The position numbers were made by a program, and so were the translations under genes. Of a stretch of DNA of 64,000 bases, positions 12,063-22,400 are shown piece after piece. The stretch is from Armigeres subalbatus (taxonomy: Eukaryota; Arthropoda; Insecta; Diptera; Culicidae): positions 172,744,994-172,808,993 of the forward strand of contig NC_085141.1 of assembly GCF_024139115.2 (NCBI RefSeq), read 5' to 3'. The notes beneath the pieces were generated by a model that saw only the letters and a list, made by a program, of their open reading frames with translations, was not told where the DNA came from and ran no database searches. Within the stretch, counting starts at the first letter, position 1; the number at the start of each line of letters is the position of its first letter.

Positions 12063-12394
12063 CTAATTTTCTCAAAAACTAATTTTTCAATATATATATA
12101 TATTTTTTTCGATGTGTTGTAGCAGATGATATATGAACGTTTTTGCACTATAGGCCATAATGGGGAAATAATGGACAAAAAAGTTATATTTTTTTATTAG
12201 TTGTTTTTTCAAAAATGGTCGGAATATTTTTTTACGTTTTTATCGACTCAATTTTATGAAAGTATGTAAAATTTCCAATGTAAAAGGTGTACAGTCACTT
12301 TTTTCTAAGTGCTACCGTTTCTGAGATACAGCGGTTATAAGATAAAATACACCGATTTTTTTAATTTTCAGTCATTTTTTAATCTTTTTTTAAT
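12063..12394. other. AT-rich tail region, no gene
   Basis: Only AT-rich sequence with T homopolymers and a short (AT)n run near 12093-12104. Confidence 0.4.
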
Positions 12395-12812
12395 AATTTT
12401 TTTTTATTCCTTTCTTTATTTGGTAGGCACTCTGTGTTACTGTATTCTGTAGCCAGAATCCACACAGAATCGATTTTCAGATTTTCCATTATTCATTGTT
12501 GTTTTCGTTGCTTGTGCATCTTACCATAAGTCCATTGTGTCCACTTGTCCGTGTCGTGATTCCAATGATCGTTGCATTGTTCGGTTGCCATTTATTCGGG
12601 TACGTTGGAGGAATGCCTCCGAGAAGAACAATTTTTCAGTCGTCATCAGGCAGTCGTAACGGTAAGGGCGCTTCCCAATACATCACCGCGAAGACTGCGC
12701 ATCCGGCGAAAAGGCTGCGCATCCGGCGACTGATGAGGGGCTGGGAATCGAACCCATGACCATTCGCTTGTAAGACGAACGTGTAGCCAACTACGCTACG
12801 GAGTCCCCTTAT
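12395..12812 (-). mobile_element. tRNA-headed SINE
   Basis: On the minus strand the element starts near 12810 with a tRNA-like head. It has an A-box-like TAGCGTAGTTGGCTAC, an anticodon arm TTCGT-CTTACAA-GCGAA and a B box GGGTTCGATTCCCAG. The loop implies anticodon TAC (Val-like), but the acceptor stem pairs poorly, so this is not a functional tRNA gene. A body of about 340 bp follows, with a direct duplication of GCGCATCCGGCGA near 12698 and 12718, then an A-rich tail (AATAAAGAAAGGAATAAAA). Target duplications are not clear. Confidence 0.7.
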
Positions 12813-15037
12813 TCGATTAAATTCGATCTAGAATCAAATTTTAATGAGCCGTAGATATTTATAGACAAATGGTAGAAATGGAGTAGTGGTTGGCCATTTT
12901 CATGGTATGAGCGCTATTTGTATCTCTTGATCCCGGTACGATCTTTGCTTGGACCCGTGCCAACGTTTTACGTTGGACCCGTTTGCGAAAGTTAAATTCC
13001 GACAAGTGGTGGCAATCCTGCAAGGACACCGTTCTGGAAAAAAAACATTTAGAAGGTCACGTCTCCACGCCCAGCAATGACCATTAATAAAAACAAGAAG
13101 AAGGGGGAGTCTCTGGATTCTCCATTTCCTTATAAGAAACAAGGTTTCATGTCCGTCTTGCCAAAGCGCGGAAAAAAATAGAAGGAAGCTGGAGACTTCA
13201 GATATCCTTTCTAACTCTAACATAGAAAACAATTTTTCTCCTATCGAACTGAGCAATCAGTTACGAACTGAGCAATCAGTACAGAAATGATCGTATTGAC
13301 AGCGCCTGTAGTGGGGTAGCCATTGTCATTAATAGACGTATCAAACATAAATTATATTCTACATTTTAAACCAAAGTAGAAAGGCAATTGCCTTCCAAGT
13401 GCAATGTACAGCAAAATAATTAGTTAAGAGCTGATATTAAAATTTTAACTCGCAACAAATGAAAAATTTGTCATAATAATACTCAAAGCAATTCCAAAGG
13501 TAAAATTTTATTTGACGATTGTTTTGCAGGATATTATACTATTCAATATCCCAATGGAGCAACTTGTTTTTCTTCCAGTCGAAATCCTCCAACAATCGAT
13601 TTAGTTTCAACGGATTCAAGTCAGCTGTGTGGCCAATTGGTAACTCATGCTGACTTTGACTCTGATCACCTTCCTGTGACGTTTGAAATCTCACAAGAAG
13701 CCATTAACAAAATCCAATCAGCTCTACTTTTTATTATCATAGATTATCATGATTGGGATTTATATAAAACGTATATCGATAGGAATTTTGATGTTTATAT
13801 TCCTCTCGATACCAAAAATGGTATTGATAATGCTCTCGTATCTTTGACAAATTTAATTGTCGAAGCCAGAGGCATTGTAATTCCTAAATGTGAAATTAAA
13901 TTCAACTCCATTATTATTGACGACGATCTTCAGCTACTGATCCGTCTTAAAAAATGTGAGGCGAAAGGCAAAGAACTCGCGATCCCGTGTTGAACTCGAA
14001 GTTGGATCCCAGTTCGAAACTCTTTTCGAAATTAACGAAAATTCTTTTTAAAAAACCCTCAAAAGCCAATTCCAGCGCTTAACAGGGTGTCTACTATCTG
14101 GAAAAACCTGGAACTATCAGGGAATTTTCCGCTACCTGGAAAATATCTAGAATTATCATGGAAATCTTGACATAATCAAGGAAATTTCAATACCCGGTGA
14201 CCATGAGTGAAATTCTTTCAAAAGATGAAAAAATCATTAAAAGTATTTGAATAAATATACCAATCACATCTATTGAAAATGTAGTGAACGTTGATGGATT
14301 GTTATTCCGCAAAAAACGTTTTGCCATCTTCTAAATAATTCCTGGAGAATTTCCGAAGCTATTCTTGGTGAAATCTAGGAATTTATTCGGGAAATCAATT
14401 AGGGATTGCTTTATAAATTCTTTTGAGTATTCCCTCGGAAATTCTTTAGGAATATATTAAACAATACTAAATTAGTTAGGATTTTTCACAGCAATTCCAG
14501 GAGGAACTTCCGAAGGAACTTCGGAATCAGTTTTCCAAGGAATTATTCAACGAAATCACTAAAAGAGTGTCCATAAGAATGATTAGCAATTTTCTAAATT
14601 ATTTCTGGAGCAATTTCCAAGATAAAAACCGAAAAGAATTCCCGGAGGAATTTCAAAACGAATTGTATGGTTTCATTAAGAAATTCCCGAAGGGATTTAA
14701 AAAAAAGTGTATAGTGATTTGTGGAGGATTTTTGCTAAAGGAATTCTTGAAAGAATAGCCTAAGGATTCCCAAATAGATTTTTCAAAGGAGTTTCTAAAG
14801 GTATTCTCGAAGTATTTCTAAAGAGTACTTAAAAGCAAAATATCCGGAAAAACATCTCCATGTGTTTTCTAAAGTTTTCCTAAGATACTTCTGAATAAGT
14901 TCTTAAAAATCCCATGGAATTTCAAAAAATATCCGAAGCATTTTCCGAAGGTTTTTACAGTAAAGCAGTACTAGCACGCTAGTGGCGCTGAAACCATTGA
15001 AATTATTTTGCCAAAATATGCTTCAATAAGCTTAATA

Positions 15038-15177
15038 GCCTATTCAGATTACGATTAGATTATTTATCGTAATAAATATCGTGTTAAAGCGGAGAAAAAA
15101 ATTTAATGTGTGGGGATGGCATCAGGTTGTTGTTTATCATGATATTTATGACCAGAAATGGCGTAATCTGAATAGGC
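15038..15177. mobile_element. 140-bp MITE, TA duplication
   Basis: Perfect TIRs GCCTATTCAGATTACG are flanked by TA at 15036-15037 and 15178-15179. It lies inside the 1.9-kb TIR element, so it is a third layer within the Jockey copy. TA duplication is typical of Tc1/mariner-type transposition. Confidence 0.8.
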
Positions 15178-15261
15178 TATAAATTGGCCGTTTGACACTT
15201 ATAGTACCGGTACCTTAGCTGCTAGGTCCAAGAAAACTAGATGTTGGTCACGCGAACAGGT

Positions 15262-15376
15262 ATAATGATGTTAGGCATGAGTACGTTAGGCATAAAGGAT
15301 GTTAAGCATAAATGCCCCAAAAACGGTCCACGACATTAAGAAGGTATTTGCCTAACGTCCTTATGCCTAACGTCAT
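15262..15376. repeat. Inverted and tandem ACGTTAGGCATA repeat
   Basis: The motif (G)ACGTTAGGCATAA occurs repeatedly on one arm and in reverse complement on the other, forming a palindrome of about 115 bp. No gene. Confidence 0.6.
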
Positions 15377-17389
15377 GGACCCAGCAATCTCATATTTTTG
15401 TATCAACACATTTCCTGATTTTTTTTTCGTAAGAAGTTCTGAAGGATTTGCTGAAGAAATTCCCAAACATATTTCCGGAACATTTCCTTAAGAAGTTTTC
15501 TTAGGTTTCTTTAATAAAGAAATTCATAAAAAAAATCAGAAGAATATCTGAAGAAATCTGCAAAGTATTTTATAAAGGTATTTTCGAAGGATTTTCACAA
15601 GACATTTTCGAACAAACACCTAGAGGAATTTAAAAAATCATAAAGGAATCGCTATTTGCATCTCTAAAGGAATTTCCGAAACAATTCCGTGAGATGTTTT
15701 CTAACGTTTTAGCAAAGAAATTTTCAAATTGATTTCTGGGTGAACTTGCGAAGGAATTCCCGGAGGAATTTCTTAAGTAATTTACAACATTGTTTTTGTG
15801 AAGCCACCAAAATGTTCGTTAAAATAATATTTTTCGCAATATTTACATTTCTGATTTGATTATTTTGCTGCTAAACTCTATATATGGCACGTTTGTTTTT
15901 GCCTGGAAATTAATGTAAAACACCTGGAAAAAATCTGAAAAAATCAGGGAATTTTATTTTACAGATAAGTAGACAGAGGTTCAGTTAAAGAGGGGAATAA
16001 AATTTTATTAACAAATTGCGAAAAGGCTCAAAAACTGGCTCAGCAGTTTGAGAGAGCCTATATCTTTAGTCTAGGTCTCACTAGTCCAATTGAGGATCAG
16101 GTTACACGGAGCTTCGAAGCATTCTCAATCAAGAGAATGTTTTTGACCCTTCGTTGGGAACTAATTTGGATGAAGTGAGATCTGTTACTAGATAATTTAA
16201 AAATATGAAAGCCCCGGGTGATGATGGTATTTTCTACAACATTTCCTGAGAGTTTTTGAATCCTTTTTGGTTAATTCATTTAACAAATGTTTTCAATTGG
16301 CATACTTCCCAGATCAATAAAAAACGGCAAAGTTGTTCCAATTTTGAAGCCGGACAAAAATACAGCTGAGGCTTCTAGTTATCGCCCAACCAGCTTGCTT
16401 TCTTAAATAAGCAAACTGTTTGAAAAGATTATTTTAAATAGAATGATGGTTCATATTAATGACAATTCTATTTTTGCAGATGAGCAATTTGGCTTCCGCC
16501 ATGGGCATTCAACCACTCATCAGTTATTAAGAGTTACAAATTTAATTCGACTCAACAAATCTGAAGGATATTCGACTGGAGTTGCTCTTCTTGGTATAGA
16601 GAAAGCATTTGACAGTATTTGGCATGAAGGTTTGATTGTAAAATTGATGAAATTTATTTTCCTCTGTACATTATTAAACTGATCCAAAATTATTTATCAG
16701 ATCGCTCACTGCAGGTAATCTATCAGAATTCCAAATCTGATAGATTACATGTAAGAGCTGGTGTTCCCCAAGGCAGCATACTGGAGCCTATATTGTATAA
16801 CATTTTTACTTCTGACTTACCTGAGTTACCACCAGGGTGTCAAAAATCGTTGTTTGCAGATTATACGATCCTTTCAGCCAAAGGGTGAAGCCTTCGTGTC
16901 ATTTGTAGTGAATTGCAGAAAAGTTTGGATATTTTCTCCACTTACTTACTCCAAAACTCTGCTTATAATTTTGTCACATAAGCCGAGAGCTTCTTATTTT
17001 AAACCATCTAGCAGACATATTGTCACTATGAATGGGGTTCCAATTAATTGGCCTAGCGAAGCTAAATATTTAGTGCTAGATATTTTTGCTAGATCAAAAA
17101 TAAACTTTTAAAATCCACATTGAAGGCATCAGAACAAAATTCGTCTTCAGAACAAAATTTTGATTTACAACAAATTTTTAGACCAGCCATGTTGTATGCT
17201 GTGCCAATATGGACTAACTGCTACAATACCAGAAAAAAGTCACATCAGAGGATTTAAAATAAAATTATGAAAATGATTCTGAAGTTGCCTCCGTGGTATA
17301 GTACCAATGATCTTCATAGAATTTCTAATATTGAGACATTGCAACAAATGTCCAACAAAATAATTTCCAATTTTTGGCAAAAATTTGAA

Positions 17390-17522
17390 AGCGAGCGGAG
17401 GGCAATATTTGTGATGGTATATATCGCACGAACTTCCTTCTGTCAAGCTCCCGTATGAAGGTGGAGGGAAGAATATCAGTGTGGAAGCCAGTGGAGATAT
17501 ATCAGCTTCCATATGTGTTACA
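17390..17522 (+). repeat. MITE fragment at a three-way mosaic junction
   Basis: Bases from GAAAGCGAGCGGAGGGCAAT to about 17510 match the interior of the MITE at 53737-54070 and the copy near 44.4 kb. The Jockey sequence stops at about 17385, and RTE-B starts at about 17525 in mid-endonuclease. A truncated MITE piece therefore bridges two truncated LINEs. Confidence 0.65.
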
Positions 17523-17524
17523 TA

Positions 17525-20095
17525 GCTGCCCAAGCCACGACGTCAAAATCATCATAGGAGATTTGAACGCTCAGGTTGGCCAAGAGGAGGAGTTTAGACC
17601 GACTATTGGAAAGTTCAGCGCTCACCGGCTGATGAACGAAAACGGCCTACGACTAATTGATTTCACTGCCTCCAAGAATATGGCCATTCGCAGCACCTAC
17701 TTTCAACACAGCCTCCCGTATCGGTACACCTGGAGATCACCACTGCAGACAGAATCACAAATCGACCACGTTCTGATTGATGGACGGCACTTCTCCGACA
17801 TTATCGACGTCAGGACATATCGTGGCGCTAACATCGACTCTGACCACTATCTGGTGATGGTTAAACTGCGCCCAAAACTATCCGTCATCAACAATGTTCG
17901 GTACCGACGACCGCCGCGGTACGACCTAGAGCGACTGAAGCAACCTGATGTCACCACTGCATACGCGCAGCATCTCGAGGCAGCGTTGCCGGAAGAGGGT
18001 GAGCTCGATGCGGCCCCTCTTGAGGACTGCTGGAGTACAGTCAAAGCAGCCATTAACGACGCAGCGGAGAACAACGTCGGGTATATGGGTCGATGTCGAC
18101 GGAACGATTGGTTCGACGAAGAGTGCAGACAGATTCTGGAGGAGATGGACGCAGCGCGGGCGGTCGCGCTGCAGCAAGGTACCCAGAAAAAAAAAAGGTA
18201 CCCGGCAGAACGTGGAACGTTATAGACGGAAGCGGAGACAGCAGACCCGCCTTTTTCAGGAGAAGAAACGCCGCCTGGAAGAAGCGGAGTGCGAGGAGAT
18301 GGAACAGCTGTGCCGTTCTCAAGATACACGCAAGTTCTATCAGAAGCTCAACGCATCCCGCAAAGGCTTCGTGCCGCGAGCCGAAATGTGCCGGGATAAG
18401 GATGGGAGCATCTTGACGGACGAACGTGTGGTGATCGAAAGGTGGAAGCAGCACTACGAGGAACATCTGAATGGCGCTGAGAGTACAGGCAGTGAAAGTC
18501 AAGGCAGCGGAGGAGATGACTACGTCAGTTCAGCGGACGATGGAAGCCAACCAGCCCCCACCTTGAGGGAAGTTAAGGATGCCATTCAACAGCTAAAGAC
18601 CAATAAAGCAGCTGGTAAGGATGGTATCGGAGCTGAGCTCATCAAGATGGGCCCGGAAAAGCTGGCCACTTGCCTGCACAAACTGATAGTCAGAATCTGG
18701 GAAACCGAACAGCTACCGGAGGAGTGGAAGGAAGGGGTTATATGCCCCATCTACAAGAAAGGCGACAAACTGGAGTGTGAGAACTTTCGGGCGATCACCA
18801 TCCTTAATGCCGCCTACAAAGTGATATCCCAGATCATCTTCCGTCGTCTGTCACCATTAGTGAACGAGTTTGTGGGAAGTTATCAAGCCGGCTTCGTTGA
18901 CGGCCGCTCGACAACGGACCAGATCTTTACTGTACGGCAAATCCTTCAAAAATGCCGTGAATACCAGGTCCCAACGCACCATCTGTTTGTTGATTTCAAG
19001 GCGGCATACGACAGTATAGACCGCGTAGAGCTATGGAAAATTATGGACGAGAACAGCTTCCCTGGGAAGCTTACCAGACTGATCAAAGCAACGGTGGATG
19101 GTGTGCAAAACTGTGTGAAGATTTCGGGCGAACACTCCAGTTCGTTCGAATCGCGTCGGGGACTAAGACAAGGTGATGGACTTTCGTGCCTGTTGTTCAA
19201 CATGGCGCTAGAAGGTGTCATGCGGAGAGCCGGGTGTAACAGCCGGGGTACGATTTTCAACAGATCCAGTCAATTTATTTGCTTCGCGGATGACATGGAC
19301 ATTGTCGGCCGAACATTTGCAAAGGTGGCAGAACTGTACACCCGCCTGAAACGTGAAGCAACAAAAGTTGGACTGGTGGTGAATGCGTCAAAGACAAAGT
19401 ACATGCTTGTGGGCGGAACCGAGCGCGACAGGGCCCGCCTGGGAAGCAGTGTTACGATAGACGGGGATACCTTCGAGGTGGTCGAGGAATTCGTCTACCT
19501 CGGATCCTTGCTAACGGCTGACAACAACGTTAGTCGTGAAATATACGAAGGCGCATCATCTGTGGAAGTCGGGCCTACTACGGGCTCCAGAAGAAACTGC
19601 GGTCGAAAAAGATTCGCCACCGCACCAAATGTGTCATGTACAAGACGCTTATAAGACCGGTTGTCCTCTACGGACATGAAACATGGACAATGCTCGAGGA
19701 GGACTTGCAAGCACTCGAAGTATTCGAGAGACGGGTGCTTAGGACCATCTTTGGCGGTGTGCAAGAAGACGGTGTGTGGCGGCGAAGAATGAACCATGAG
19801 CTCGCCCAACTCTACGGCGAACCCAGTATCCAGAAGGTAGCTAAAGCCGGAAGGGTACGATGGGCAGGACATGTTGCAAGAATGCCGGACAGCAACCCTG
19901 CAAAGATGGTGTTCGCTTCCGATCCGGCAGGTACGGACGTGGAGCACAGCGAGCGAGATGGGCAGACCAGGTGCAGAACGACTTGGCGAGCGTGGGGCGT
20001 ATTCGAGGATGGAGAGATGCGGCCTCGAACCGTGCATTGTGGCGTCAAATTGTTGATTCAGTGTTATCTGTTTAGATGTTAACTAAATAAATGAA
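17525..20095 (+). pseudogene. RTE-clade LINE, family B, 5'-truncated, three frameshifts
   Basis: It starts inside the endonuclease at HDVKIIIGDLNAQVGQEE. IDHVLIDGRHFSD and NIDSDHYLVMVKL follow. A 10-A run at 18187-18196 shifts the frame into a long open segment to 19654. That segment holds a charged linker (LFQEKKRRLEEAE) and the RT: NKAAGKDGIGAELIK, YQAGFVDGRSTTDQIF, FVDFKAAYDSIDR, RRGLRQGDGLSCLLFN and CFADDMDIVGR. A one-base insertion near 19542 moves the frame again (YKTLIRPVVLYGHETWTML), and a one-base loss near 19935 precedes the stop at 20073-20075. The 3' tail ends AAATAAATGAATGAATG. Apart from the missing 5' end it is comparatively well preserved. Confidence 0.92.
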
Positions 20096-20149
20096 TGAAT
20101 GTCAAGCCAAATTTATCCATTGTATTCGAAGAAATCACAAATACCTACT

Positions 20150-20310
20150 CGCGGCCGTGTTTTTTACTCCCGAACAAAATACTGCCCTGCTTTTTGTCTT
20201 TGCTCTGCCCGTACTCGCGAACAAAGCAAGGGCCAGAAAAATGCAGGCAGTAGGTTCGGCCCTGTTCGGGCGAGTGTGGAATTTTTGTAGGCCCAATTAC
20301 ACTCTTTTCT
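20150..20310. repeat. Imperfect inverted repeat
   Basis: CCGAACAAAATACTGCCCTG near 20170-20190 pairs with the reverse complement of GCAGGCAGTAGGTTCGG near 20241-20257. TTTTTGTC and CAGAAAAA also pair. Probably a small decayed MITE; boundaries are not determined. Confidence 0.45.
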
Positions 20311-22090
20311 TACTCGTGAAGCGAGAAGCCACCACTGAATGTAAGTCTCATGACAAATGCATGATGGAGACGCATGGTGCATAATTTTTCATGAATAATT
20401 TTGTTTGGTAAATTCTATAACTTGTTGCTGCTATTGATTCAATATATGCAAATATACCAATTTGTTTAAAGTATTTGTATAGTAATTTGTATAAAACAAA
20501 CAATCGGATTAGCAAAACAAAGTTGAGTCATAAAAAATGATGCACAATTGCATCAGGTGAATCGAGAACCAGATCTGGAAATCCCTTCACTATTGCATTT
20601 ACTTCCACTATAATCACTTTGAATCAACAGATACGTATTTCTTTTTCTTCTTGAAAACTTCTTCAGTGTTTTGTTATCGACTATCTAGTCTTTTAACCTT
20701 GTAACATTTCCCCTAAGACGCTCAACATGAATTAATCATGTAAATCCTTATTTTATGATCAAATAATAATCTTGAAATTTCCCCAAATATTCAACAAACT
20801 TTTTCCTACAAGTTAAAACGTATATTAACAAAAAAATACAAAAAAGATGCTTTAATTTGTAGCATACACACGTCATAAAATATCGTTGCTTGATTTTTTT
20901 TTTTTTTTTTTTCATTTATGTCATTATGTATTTTCTTACTCATTTCTCTAGCTCCCATTGTGTTCGAGGTAAAGGCTGAATATCATCGTGTCAAAAGGTG
21001 AATTCTCCCAAGACCCAATTATGTCGTGCAAGAAATTGTACACTTTCTCGCTCGAAACGGGTTGAACGATTCATTTAGTCGCGAAGCGGTAGGTAAAGTG
21101 CTTGCGGGCTTGCGTCGACCGAGCATCCGTACTTGAGAACCTGCACAACCAACACCCTGCCGCCGCCCAGGCCCGTGTCTCCGATCCAACCTTTCTTCCA
21201 CTAAATGCTTGCTGTTGTTTCGAGAGCGCAATTCAACCGAGATTGGATGTACCTTTCATCTACGAAACGCTATAAACGAGCTTACCATTTGTTTCTCCTG
21301 TACCTCTATAGTAGGGGGATATCAGCAAGGGATGGACATTATTTATTTGAAAATATGTCATAATTCAAGAAGGAGAACCCGCTGAAAGAATAGGCATAGA
21401 GATTCAACTGTCGTGTAAATTGATCTCCTCATGTATGATGGGTGTCCGAAATTTAACATGGGCATATAAACTCACCCAAACAAATAATTATACTCTAATG
21501 ACGCGTAATAATTAAGGGTGCTCTGGTCTGGGATATCCTGTGAATAGTAAATTTTCTCGACATTCGATATGATATATGAATTCCTTAATGATAGATCTTT
21601 ATCAGCTAAGAAGTAGAAATTTTCCAATAACTGATATATCTTCATTAAAAAAACAAGAGGTTAACAGTTTATCATTCGACATCCTTATTCATTTTTTTTT
21701 TCAAATTTGCGAAGTTGAGTGTTGATCAAAACTGGAAGACACCAAACGTAGAGTTGGATATTCCAAAGAAATATTATTATTGTTATTGGATTCAACCAGC
21801 AATCAATTTGTATGTATTGCAACGTAAAAAAGTGTCGTAAAATAAAATCAACTCATGCTGTATATAATAGCGAACTGTTTCCGTTGGTTTTGCATTCAAA
21901 CAGTGCGTGCCCTTGAATTCGACTTCCCCAATGAAATTCACTACTTTGAACTAGCTACTCAACATTTGGGGACATCCCTCTACATTGCAGCGATATGAGA
22001 TACCACGCCGCCTGTGAATCACACATGCACCCAATAAGGGGAATTGATGATAGAATTCCTAGAAAATCATGACCATATTATTCGAGGTTT
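20311..22090. other. Low-repeat stretch, no gene recognised
   Basis: AT-rich DNA with a poly-T tract at about 20890-20912. A GC-rich island near 21040-21240 has no recognised coding similarity. I cannot say whether the island is exonic. Confidence 0.3.
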
Positions 22091-22096
22091 ACTCAC

Positions 22097-22400
22097 CTTT
22101 TGATTTTCGGTTCGTCTCGATTTTCCCAGATGAACAAACGATTTTCAGCAACGTTCAGCACACTGATGTAATCCAGTTCCAGTCCTCTGCTTCAGCTTTC
22201 GATTAATCGCTATCATTCGCAGCTTTCGTCGAAAGCAGGCTCCAGTTATTTTGCACTACGTTATATCGCTCACAGGTTGTCAAAGATGCTTCCGAAAAAT
22301 GCGCCGAAAGGTCGACAGTGAAGCGAAGCCGAACGAGTCAGCAGCGAGCAACTTGATTGCGTTTACAGCTCGTTTGCTTTATGTAACCGATTCACTCCGA
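22097..22400 (-). other. Candidate non-coding first exon ending in a strong splice donor
   Basis: On the minus strand the sequence ends CAAAAG at 22097 and continues GTGAGTAAAC, an excellent match to the metazoan donor AAG|GTRAGT. The 300 bases upstream are GC-richer than their surroundings, have no long frame, and are not obviously repetitive. That fits a 5' untranslated exon. No partner acceptor is identified, so the call rests on one site and composition. Confidence 0.3.

Larger units (their letters stand above)
14083..15979. mobile_element. ~1.9-kb TIR element inserted in the Jockey linker
   Basis: The left end CAGGGTGTCTACTATCTGGA matches the reverse complement of the right end (CTGTCTACTTATCTGTAAAA). 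Inside both ends are ACCTGGAA blocks followed by ATCAGGGAATTTT. The interior is a degenerate array of GGAATTTC/GAAATTCC motifs with no transposase frame. Removing it reconnects the Jockey linker from PKPIPALN to RGNKILLTNC. A possible 8-bp duplication (GCGCTTAA against TCAGTTAA) has diverged. The exact right end is uncertain by a few bases. Confidence 0.7.
13077..17390 (+). pseudogene. Jockey-clade LINE with ORF1 start, endonuclease and RT, decayed
   Basis: The remnant keeps element order. An ORF1-like N-terminus starts at the ATG at 13077 (KKKGESLDSPFPYKKQGFM), and untranslated leader probably extends back to about 12900. Endonuclease pieces SACSGVAIVINRR (about 13300) and TIDLVSTDSS to FDSDHLPVTFE (13580-13690) follow. 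The linker ends at 14082 in PKPIPALN. After a 1.9-kb insertion, the linker resumes at RGNKI (about 15990) and the RT follows: DEQFGFRHGHSTTHQLL (16480-16530), GIEKAFDSIWHEGL (16590-16640), VRAGVPQGSIL, and FADYTIL, where the catalytic FADD is changed. The C-terminal KMILKLPPWYSTN is at 17265-17310. Large parts of ORF1 and the endonuclease are missing. Confidence 0.85.

Noticed and set aside
12725..12800. Functional tRNA genes (here and at 26.2, 32.4, 42.6 and 49.3 kb)
   Set aside because: Acceptor stems pair poorly, and all sit inside dispersed repeats, so they are tRNA-derived SINE or MITE modules.
18053..18502. 149- and 160-codon frames on the minus strand across 17.8-18.5 kb
   Set aside because: They are antisense shadows of the GC-richer RTE-B coding region.
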